Source: Corynebacterium halotolerans YIM 70093 = DSM 44683
GTDB taxonomy: Bacteria > Actinomycetota > Actinomycetes > Mycobacteriales > Mycobacteriaceae
Assembly: GCF_000341345.1 (NCBI RefSeq)
Contig: NC_020302.1
Span: 1,592,075 to 1,656,074, forward strand
DNA: 64,000 bases
Reading direction: 5' to 3'
Part shown: positions 57,886 to 64,000 of the stretch, piece by piece
Numbering within the stretch: position 1 is the stretch's first letter
Layout: every line of letters starts with the position of its first letter
Position numbers and translations under genes: made by a program
The notes under the pieces: generated by a model
Databases searched by the model: none
What the model saw: the letters and a program-made list of their open reading frames with translations, nothing else
What the model was told of the DNA's origin: nothing

Positions 57886-59589
57886 GTGAAACGCGAACGA
57901 CCGGTGCTCTGGCGCGCCCTGATCTCGGACCTGCCACGGCTCGGCTCCGCGGGCTCCCGGTCCGCGGCCCTGCACCAGGGGGCCGGCGACCGGGACGCCC
58001 ACGACACGGACCCCACCCCCGGCCCCACCGGCCGGACCCCCGGTCTGGGCTTCCGCGAACTGACGCGATTCCAGCTCCTGCGCTGGATCGGGACCGGCGG
58101 TGCCCTGCTGATCGCCCTGGGCGCCCTCGGTGCGGGGGCCCTTCCGGTCGTCGGTAATCCCTACGAGTCCTACCCCGGGGGCTCGCTGATGGCCCGGATG
58201 CTGCAGACCTCATCCATCCTCGTCCTGGTCGGCGTCGGGCTTCTCGTGCTGGCCTGGGTGCTGATGGCCCCCTTCACCGGGGCATCACTGCGGCACCGGG
58301 AGACACCGCGCCCCACCGTCTCGACGGCACTGTTGCGCCGGACCTTCGCCGCGTGGGTGCTGCCCATTCTGTTCACCGCCCCACTGTTCACCCAGGACAT
58401 CTACTCCTACCTCGCGCAGGGCTCGATCGTCGCCCGCGGAATGGACCCCTACGCCGCTGGCCCGGTCGACCTGCTGGGACCGGAGGACCCGCTGGCGCGC
58501 TCGGTGCCCTTCATCTGGTCCCACTCCCCCTCGCCCTACGGACCGGTGGCGCTCGGCATCGCCGCGGCGATCAGCCGTGTCACCGCCGACTCGATCGTGC
58601 TCGGGGTGTTCGCCCACCGGCTGGTCTCCCTCGTCGGGGTGATCGTCGCCGGCTGGGCGGTTTCCCGCCTGGCCCGACGCTGTGGCGTCAACCCCGGCAC
58701 CGCCCTGTGGCTGGGCGTGCTCAACCCCCTGGCCATCCTCCACCTCATCGGCGGCATCCACAACGAATCAATCCTCCTCGGCCTGATGCTCGGCGGGCTG
58801 GAGCTCGGTCTGCGCGGCGTCGACACACTCAACCGGGACGACGCCGACCGCCGGACCGGGATGGGGCTGATCGCTTTGTCAGGCGCGCTGATCACCTGCG
58901 CCGGGCTGGTGAAGGTCACCGGCTTCCTCGCTCTCGGCTTCGTCGGTATGGCCCTGGCCAGACACCTGGCGCAACGGGGCCGGCGCGCCGTCACCGCCAT
59001 CACCTTCGCGGTGATCGTCCAGGTCATCCTTCTGATGGTCACCGTCGCCGCGGTTTCCGCGCTGACCGGCATCGGTCTCGGGTGGGTCACCGGCCAGGGC
59101 GGGGCCGCGACCATCCGCAGCTGGATGTCCGTGACCACCGACATCGGCGTGATCGGCGGCTGGCTGGGCATGCTGCTCGGGCTCGGCGACCACACCACGG
59201 CCATCCTCACCGTCACGCGCGCCGTCGGCGTGCTGGTGGCCATCAGCTTCCTGGTGCGCATGCTCTTCGCCACGTTCCGCGGCACAATCCACCCGGTCGG
59301 GGGCCTGGGGGTGGCCACCTTCGTGCTGGTCATCCTCTTCCCCGTCGTCCACCCCTGGTACATGCTCTGGGCGATCGTCCCGCTGGCGGCCTGGGCCAAC
59401 CGCCTGGTCTTCCGGATGGCCGTGGTCGTGTACTCCGCCGCGTTCAGTTTCTTCGTCCTGCCGCGCGGCCTCGCCCTGCCCCCGATGACGGTGGTGTCGA
59501 TCTACGTCGGCTCTGCCGTCACCTTCGCCGTCGTGGTCGCGCTCGGGTGGTGGCTGTTGAGGCGTCGCGGCGTACTTGGCCTACACTGA
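57886..59589 (+). CDS. mptB: Polyprenol-phosphate-mannose-dependent alpha-(1->6)-mannosyltransferase MptB
   Basis: Polytopic GT-C glycosyltransferase that starts the alpha-(1,6)-mannan core of lipomannan and lipoarabinomannan with decaprenyl-phosphomannose as donor. The 567 aa product has about 13 helices and the catalytic loop TQDIYSYLAQG with the DIYSY motif (about residue 168) and GMDPYAAGP. Between sufR and an ABC exporter, as in C. glutamicum. The N-terminal 60 aa are hydrophilic. Confidence 0.93.
   Translation: MKRERPVLWRALISDLPRLGSAGSRSAALHQGAGDRDAHDTDPTPGPTGRTPGLGFRELTRFQLLRWIGTGGALLIALGALGAGALPVVGNPYESYPGGSLMARMLQTSSILVLVGVGLLVLAWVLMAPFTGASLRHRETPRPTVSTALLRRTFAAWVLPILFTAPLFTQDIYSYLAQGSIVARGMDPYAAGPVDLLGPEDPLARSVPFIWSHSPSPYGPVALGIAAAISRVTADSIVLGVFAHRLVSLVGVIVAGWAVSRLARRCGVNPGTALWLGVLNPLAILHLIGGIHNESILLGLMLGGLELGLRGVDTLNRDDADRRTGMGLIALSGALITCAGLVKVTGFLALGFVGMALARHLAQRGRRAVTAITFAVIVQVILLMVTVAAVSALTGIGLGWVTGQGGAATIRSWMSVTTDIGVIGGWLGMLLGLGDHTTAILTVTRAVGVLVAISFLVRMLFATFRGTIHPVGGLGVATFVLVILFPVVHPWYMLWAIVPLAAWANRLVFRMAVVVYSAAFSFFVLPRGLALPPMTVVSIYVGSAVTFAVVVALGWWLLRRRGVLGLH
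59582..59587 (+). promoter_or_regulatory. Predicted -10 box of the ABC exporter operon (leaderless)
   Basis: TACACT overlaps the end of mptB and lies 8 nt before the GTG start of the ABC ATPase gene. Confidence 0.45.
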
Positions 59590-59595
59590 GTCACC

Positions 59596-60567
59596 GTGAC
59601 TGCAACTTTCGATGGATCCGGCCGCAGCGACGAACCGGCCCTGGAACTCCGGGACGTCGTGAAGAACTTCGGCACCACGACCGCCGTCAACCAGCTGACC
59701 CTGACGGCGCAGCGCGGTCAGGTGCTCTCCCTGCTGGGCCCCAACGGTGCCGGCAAGACCACCACCATCGAAATGTGCGAGGGCTTCGTCCGGCCCACCT
59801 CCGGCCACATCCGCGTCCTCGGCCTGGATCCGGCCACTCAGCCCGACCAGGTGCGGCGTCGCATCGGCATCATGCTCCAGGGCGGCGGCTCCTACTCCGG
59901 TATCCGGGTCGGCGAGATGCTGCAGCTGGCCGCCGCCTACAACGACAACCCCCACGACCCCGACTGGCTGATCGAGGTGCTCGGGCTCGAGGGCGTGCGC
60001 CGGACCACCTACCGGCGGCTCTCGGGCGGCCAGCAGCAGCGGCTCTCGCTGGCCCTGGCGTTGATCGGCCGTCCCGAACTGATCTTCCTCGACGAACCCA
60101 CCGCCGGCATGGACGCCCAGTCCCGCCTGGCGGTCTGGGAGCTGATCGCCGCGCTACGCCGCGACGGGGTCACCGTCATCCTGACCACCCACCTGATGGA
60201 CGAGGCCGAGGCGCTGGCCGACCACATCGTCATCATCGACCGGGGCGCGGTCGTCGCCGAGGGCTCGCCGGCCGAGCTGACCTCCGCCGACGACCGGGGC
60301 ACCGACCGGCTGACCTTCCAGACCGACGTCCCGCTCGACACCCCGCGTGCCGACGCCGCGCTGGGCCGGGTGTGCGGTGAGGTACCGGCCATCCAGGCCA
60401 CCCGCCCGCTGCACTACAGCCTCCCCGGGGCCGCCACCCCGCAGCTGATCGCCGCCCTCACGTCCGTGGCCGCCGAGCAGGGGGTGCTGGTGCGCCGGCT
60501 GGACGTCGCCCACCGCAACCTCGAAGAGGTCTTCCTCGACCTCACCGGCCGGAGCCTGAGGAGCTGA
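59596..60567 (+). CDS. ABC exporter ATP-binding protein
   Basis: The 323 aa ATPase has Walker A GPNGAGKTT (about residues 47-55), signature LSGGQQQRLSLALAL, Walker B LIFLDEPTAGMD and H-loop TTHLMDEAE, with a C-terminal accessory domain of about 100 aa typical of drug/DrrA-type exporters. It lies 8 bp before its permease gene. The order mptB-ABC-ABC-ctaA is conserved in mycolic-acid actinobacteria; substrate unknown. Confidence 0.92.
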   Translation: MTATFDGSGRSDEPALELRDVVKNFGTTTAVNQLTLTAQRGQVLSLLGPNGAGKTTTIEMCEGFVRPTSGHIRVLGLDPATQPDQVRRRIGIMLQGGGSYSGIRVGEMLQLAAAYNDNPHDPDWLIEVLGLEGVRRTTYRRLSGGQQQRLSLALALIGRPELIFLDEPTAGMDAQSRLAVWELIAALRRDGVTVILTTHLMDEAEALADHIVIIDRGAVVAEGSPAELTSADDRGTDRLTFQTDVPLDTPRADAALGRVCGEVPAIQATRPLHYSLPGAATPQLIAALTSVAAEQGVLVRRLDVAHRNLEEVFLDLTGRSLRS

Positions 60568-60575
60568 GACCCACG

Positions 60576-61391
60576 ATGCCAACCATGCCACAGGAATTCA
60601 TGTCACAGGAACCGACCACCGACGCCGCCCAGCGCTTCCGCCCGGGCACCTTCGCACCCGCGCCGCGGCGGGCCGCTCCGGGCCGCATGGTCGCCGCACA
60701 GGGACGCATCGAGACGATCCTGTTCCTGCGCCACGGCGAGCAGCAGCTGTTGAGCATCATCATCCCGCTCGTCATGCTCGTCGTCGCGGCCAACGTGCCC
60801 GTCCTCGGCGACGGGACGGGCATCAACGAGATCTTCCCGATGGTGCTGGCGATCGCCGCCACCAGCGCCGGTTTCACCGGGCAGGCGATCTCGCTCGCCT
60901 TCGACCGGCGCTACGGGGCGTTGAAGCGCACCGGGGCCTCCGGGGTGCCGGCGTGGACGATCATCGTCGGCAAGATCATCGCCGTACTCGCCATGGTGGC
61001 GCTGCAGACCGTCATCCTCGGGGTGGCCGCGCTGCTGCTGGGCTGGCGGCCCGACGCCCTCGGCGTCCTGCTGGCCGTGCTCACCCTGCTGGTCGGCGTC
61101 ACGGGCTTCACCGCCCTGGGCCTGCTGATGGGTGGCACCCTCAGCTCCGAACTGGTGCTGGCCCTGGCCAACCTCATCTGGGTGATTCTCGTCGGCGTCG
61201 TCGGCTGGGTGCTCTACTCCCAGGGGCTCGACGCGGCCGGCTGGTACACCCTGGTTCCCTCCGTCGCCCTGGCATCCGGCCTGACGCTGTCCTTCGATGG
61301 GGTGATCCCGTGGACGGAGCTGCTCGTGCTCGTCGGTTGGGTGGTCGTCGCCGCGGCCGCGGCCGTGCGGTGGTTCCGCTTCGACTCCTGA
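60576..61391 (+). CDS. ABC-2 type exporter permease
   Basis: A 271 aa membrane protein with a roughly 35 aa cytoplasmic N-terminus, six hydrophobic helices and the ABC-2 loop GALKRTGASGVPAWTI. It forms an exporter with the upstream ATPase. A start at ATG 60600 (MSQEPTTDAAQ) is possible. It lies 90 bp before ctaA, so the exporter may serve haem A or cytochrome assembly, but this is a guess from position only. Confidence 0.9.
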   Translation: MPTMPQEFMSQEPTTDAAQRFRPGTFAPAPRRAAPGRMVAAQGRIETILFLRHGEQQLLSIIIPLVMLVVAANVPVLGDGTGINEIFPMVLAIAATSAGFTGQAISLAFDRRYGALKRTGASGVPAWTIIVGKIIAVLAMVALQTVILGVAALLLGWRPDALGVLLAVLTLLVGVTGFTALGLLMGGTLSSELVLALANLIWVILVGVVGWVLYSQGLDAAGWYTLVPSVALASGLTLSFDGVIPWTELLVLVGWVVVAAAAAVRWFRFDS

Positions 61392-61483
61392 CCCGGGACT
61401 CCCAGTCCACACCGTGTCGAAGACCACGTGCCACCAGCACCGACGGTTCTGGATTCCAACTCTCGAAAGGTAAGGTGAAAGCC

Positions 61484-62533
61484 GTGACTGACACCGCGAC
61501 CGACCGCTCCACGGACCCGCAGAAGGCCCCCTCCACCCCGCCGCAGGGCGGGCAGGGCGTCATGGCCCGCATCCGCTCCTACACCCCCACCCTGCGCGTG
61601 CAGCGCGTCCTGGCGATGCTCCTGCTCATTGCCCAGGGCGGCATCACCGTGACCGGCTCCATCGTCCGCGTCACCGGTTCCGGCCTGGGCTGCAACACCT
61701 GGCCCAACTGCCATGATGGATCACTCGTCCCGGTCGCCGGCGCCGCCCCGATGATCCAGCAGATCATCGAGTTCGGTAACCGCCTGCTCACCTTCGTCGT
61801 GGCTGCCGCGGCACTGCTGGTGTTCATCGCCATGGTCAAGGCTGGCCGTCGCGCCGAGCTGAAGACGCTCGCGTTCGTCTCCGGTATCGGCGTCATCGTC
61901 CAGGCCGTCATCGGCGGTATGTCCGTCCTGCTCGACCTGCAGTGGTGGGCCGTCGCCATCCACTTCCTGCCCTCGATGATCCTCGTGTGGATCGCCGCAA
62001 TCCTCTACACCCGCATCGCCCAGCCCGACGACGGCACAGCCACCCGCCAGTTCCCGGATCTCATCCGCATTCTGGCCTTCGTGGCGGCCGTCTGCCTGGC
62101 CGCCGTCCTGGTCACCGGCACCATGGTCACCGGCTCCGGGCCGCACTCCGGTGACGCCGGCGTCGGTATGGAGGGCCGTCTCGAGGTCGACACGCGGATC
62201 ATGACCTACATCCACGCGGCGGCGATGTACATCTACCTCGGGTTCACTCTGGTCGTCGCCTTCCTGCTCCACCGGGTCAAGGCCGGTGACGCCGCCAAGA
62301 GGACCGCCTGGGTTCTCCTCGCGATGATCGTGGTGCAGTGGGCCATCGGCCTCACCCAGTTCTACCTCGGCGTCCCGCGCTGGACGGTGCCCGCCCACAT
62401 CGCGATGTCCTCGGTCGTCGTCGCCTTCTCCGCCTTCCTCTACGCCCACGGACGCGTACGCGAGGGCGGGACCGGCACCTCCCCCACCGGCTCCCCGGTC
62501 GGCGACGCCAGGCTGGCCGCCTCCCGCGCCTGA
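61484..62533 (+). CDS. ctaA: Haem A synthase
   Basis: Oxidises the methyl group of haem O to formyl, giving haem A for cytochrome aa3. The 349 aa product has eight transmembrane helices and the signature VTGSGLGCNTWPNCHDGSL with the Cys pair, plus His ligands in EFGNRLL and VAIHFLPSM. GTG start with AAGGTGAAAG upstream. Its partner ctaB lies convergently 1.1 kb away. Confidence 0.95.
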   Translation: MTDTATDRSTDPQKAPSTPPQGGQGVMARIRSYTPTLRVQRVLAMLLLIAQGGITVTGSIVRVTGSGLGCNTWPNCHDGSLVPVAGAAPMIQQIIEFGNRLLTFVVAAAALLVFIAMVKAGRRAELKTLAFVSGIGVIVQAVIGGMSVLLDLQWWAVAIHFLPSMILVWIAAILYTRIAQPDDGTATRQFPDLIRILAFVAAVCLAAVLVTGTMVTGSGPHSGDAGVGMEGRLEVDTRIMTYIHAAAMYIYLGFTLVVAFLLHRVKAGDAAKRTAWVLLAMIVVQWAIGLTQFYLGVPRWTVPAHIAMSSVVVAFSAFLYAHGRVREGGTGTSPTGSPVGDARLAASRA

Positions 62534-62583
62534 CGCCACCCCCGACGTGGACGGAAACACCTCCGGTGCCGCGGCAACTTCAC

Positions 62584-62589
62584 TAGCCT
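62584..62589 (+). promoter_or_regulatory. Predicted -10 box of the quinone oxidoreductase gene (leaderless)
   Basis: TAGCCT, 7 nt (GGGGGCC) before the ATG. Confidence 0.45.
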
Positions 62590-62596
62590 GGGGGCC

Positions 62597-63562
62597 ATGA
62601 AGGCCATCCAGATCACCGAGACCGGCGGCCCGGAGGTTCTGCGCCTGCAGGACGTCCCGACCCCCACCCCTAGCCCCGACGAGGTACTCGTCGAGGTCCG
62701 GGTCGCCGGAGTCAACTACATCGACACCTACTACCGGGAGGGCGTCTACCACGCCTCCCTGCCCTTTGTGCCGGGCCTGGAGGGCACCGGCCGGGTGCTC
62801 CACGATCCCCGGGGCGAGATCGCCGAGGGCACCGTCGTCGCCTGGTGTGACGCCTTCGGCTCCTACGCCGAGCAGGTCTGCGTCCCCCGCGACCGGCTCG
62901 TCGCCGTGCCGGAGGAAATCTCCCCCGAGGTCGCCGGCACCATGCTCCTGCAGGGCATGACCGCCCACTTCCTCACTCACGGGGTCCACGATCTGCAGGA
63001 GGGTGACTCCTGCCTGATCACCGCCGGCGCGGGTGGCGTGGGCCTGCTGGCGACCCAGATGGCCGCCGCGAAGGGCGCCCGGGTCTTCTCCGTGGTCTCC
63101 ACCGACGAGAAGGAGCAGCTCGCCCTCGAGGCGGGCGCGGCAGAGGTGTTCCGCTACTCCGACAATCTCGCCGAGGTCGTCCGCCGCCGCAACGGTGGCA
63201 TGGGCGTCGACGTGGTCTACGACGGCGTCGGCAGGGACACCTTCGCCGAATCGCTGGAGGCCGTGCGCCCCCGCGGCACCGTCTGCCTCTTCGGCGCGGC
63301 CTCCGGCCCCGTCGAGCCCTTCGACCCCCAGCTGCTCAACACCCACGGCTCGATCTTCCTCACCCGTCCCTCCCTGGGCGCCTGGACCGCCGGCGAGGGC
63401 GAGTTTCGGCTGCGTGCCCAGGCGGTGACCCAGGCGATCGTCGACGGCACCCTCAACTTCCGGATCTCCGGTTCCTACCCGTTGGCGGAGGCCGAGCAGG
63501 CCCACCGCGACCTGCAGGGGCGGAAGACCACCGGTTCCATCGTGCTGCGGGTGGCGGACTGA
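62597..63562 (+). CDS. qor: NADPH:quinone oxidoreductase (zinc-independent MDR family)
   Basis: The 321 aa enzyme is a zinc-less medium-chain dehydrogenase: N-terminal GroES-like domain (VRVAGVNYIDTYYREGVY, PGLEGTGRV) and a Rossmann domain ITAGAGGVGLLATQMA with AAKGARVFSVVSTDEKEQLA. It reduces quinones or other enones with NADPH. The neighbour of ctaA and ctaB, as in C. glutamicum. Confidence 0.92.
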   Translation: MKAIQITETGGPEVLRLQDVPTPTPSPDEVLVEVRVAGVNYIDTYYREGVYHASLPFVPGLEGTGRVLHDPRGEIAEGTVVAWCDAFGSYAEQVCVPRDRLVAVPEEISPEVAGTMLLQGMTAHFLTHGVHDLQEGDSCLITAGAGGVGLLATQMAAAKGARVFSVVSTDEKEQLALEAGAAEVFRYSDNLAEVVRRRNGGMGVDVVYDGVGRDTFAESLEAVRPRGTVCLFGAASGPVEPFDPQLLNTHGSIFLTRPSLGAWTAGEGEFRLRAQAVTQAIVDGTLNFRISGSYPLAEAEQAHRDLQGRKTTGSIVLRVAD

Positions 63563-63582
63563 AACTGCCCGCACTGAAGCGC

Positions 63583-63617
63583 AAGCCCGGTCCCTCCGTC
63601 GTGGAGGAACCGGGCTT
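63583..63617. terminator. Bidirectional terminator between qor and ctaB
   Basis: AAGCCCGGT and ACCGGGCTT with an inner CCTCC/GGAGG stem. A/T at both ends allow use from either side. It separates convergent genes. Confidence 0.75.
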
Positions 63618-63654
63618 CGGTGTTTCAGCGCTACCGGATGACTGCGGCGGCCGC

Positions 63655-64000
63655 TCAGAAGAAGGTCGTGGTCCAGCCGAGCATCGAGCCGATGGTCTCC
63701 CAGCCGAGGACCGCGTCGGCGGACAGCGCCACGAAGACCAGGGCCAGGTAGTTGTTCGACAGGATGAACAGCTTGAGGGGTTTGACCTCCTTGCCCCTGC
63801 GCACTCCGTGGTGGAGGCTGTGGGCCATGATCAGGAAGTACGCGCCGCCGGCGACCGCGCCGACGAGGTAGATCCAGGAGGCGGCCGGGACCAGCAGCAG
63901 GGTGGTGATGACGGTGGCCCAGGTGTACCAGACGATCTGGCGGGTGACCTCGGCGGGCTCGCGGACGACCGGGAGCATCGGCACGCCGGCACGCTCGTAG
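63655..64000 (-). CDS. ctaB: Protohaem IX farnesyltransferase, C-terminal part (runs off the window)
   Basis: C-terminal 115 codons of haem O synthase, which attaches a farnesyl group to protohaem. The fragment begins [12 protein letters not shown] and shows transmembrane helices and [21 protein letters not shown], typical of the end of CtaB of the UbiA family. It is a truncated view, not a broken gene: the frame is open to base 64000 and the N-terminal two thirds lie outside. With ctaA it makes haem A. Confidence 0.92.
   Translation of the reverse strand, partial: YERAGVPMLPVVREPAEVTRQIVWYTWATVITTLLLVPAASWIYLVGAVAGGAYFLIMAHSLHHGVRRGKEVKPLKLFILSNNYLALVFVALSADAVLGWETIGSMLGWTTTFF

Noticed and set aside
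63655..64000. ctaB as a truncated pseudogene
   Set aside because: The frame is open to the right edge of the window and has the normal C-terminus, so the truncation is caused by the window limit.

Overview
The window is about 64 kb of a high-GC actinobacterial chromosome and almost certainly a Corynebacterium. It carries mycothiol synthesis (mshC), pupylation genes without proteasome subunits, an acn-acnR pair with a recognisable AcnR operator, a sufR-led suf operon, the arabinomannan/LM mannosyltransferase gene mptB, and ctaA next to ctaB. From memory of Corynebacterium glutamicum, this is the core-genome order of that genus. Parts of the order (acn / Rv1476-like / NlpC-P60; lipoprotein-pyrD) also recall Mycobacterium. 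I cannot name a species. There is no prophage, insertion sequence, CRISPR array or plasmid hallmark.

Layout. 1-8.1 kb (minus strand): the pupylation operon arc-dop-pup-pafA-pafB-pafC, followed by tatA-tatC. 8.2-12.3 kb: trmI, an AraC-type regulator, an M18 aminopeptidase and a RecB-like nuclease; the last two diverge from a 36 bp gap filled by a perfect palindrome. 12.3-16.8 kb: an accessory-looking block (GH15 hydrolase, formate-THF ligase, two DUF202 membrane proteins). 16.8-20.3 kb: HAD phosphatase-hisE-hisG-aspA. 20.4-27 kb: CPBP protease, small acidic protein, mshC, uppP, a degenerate aldo/keto reductase, an LppL-like lipoprotein and pyrD. 27-30.9 kb: membrane protein, PEBP protein, tRNA-Leu(GAG), a RluC-type pseudouridine synthase that looks gammaproteobacterial, a cupin and a TVP38 protein. 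30.9-36 kb: SatD-like regulator, SPFH/NfeD pair, DUF3097, an unknown protein, and the coproporphyrin/protoheme ferrochelatase.

36-43.3 kb: NlpC/P60 peptidoglycan hydrolase with a long structured leader, an Rv1476-like membrane protein, aconitase, its repressor AcnR and a glutamine-amidotransferase-like protein. 43.3-51.4 kb: an atypical SDR protein, a DUF1990 protein, the ACT/PFL-like pair (UPF0237/UPF0210), a P-type cation ATPase, an ABC-F protein and a small membrane protein. 51.4-57.7 kb: Fe-S assembly operon sufR-B-D-C-S-U-T (minus strand). 57.9-64 kb (plus strand): mptB, an ABC exporter pair, ctaA and a quinone oxidoreductase, facing a ctaB gene that runs off the right edge.

Themes. Iron, haem and Fe-S metabolism recur (ferrochelatase, aconitase, suf, haem A/O synthesis, a DtxR-like site). 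So do envelope functions (UppP, NlpC/P60, MptB, TatAC). Many genes have a corynebacterial -10 hexamer (TANNNT) only 6-10 nt before the start codon, so leaderless transcription appears common here. The most unusual items are the palindrome between pepC and the RecB-like gene, a pair of back-to-back leaderless promoters at 34.1 kb, the structured NlpC/P60 leader, the tandem repeat at the amidotransferase start, the foreign-looking RluC beside tRNA-Leu, and the aldo/keto reductase lacking catalytic residues.
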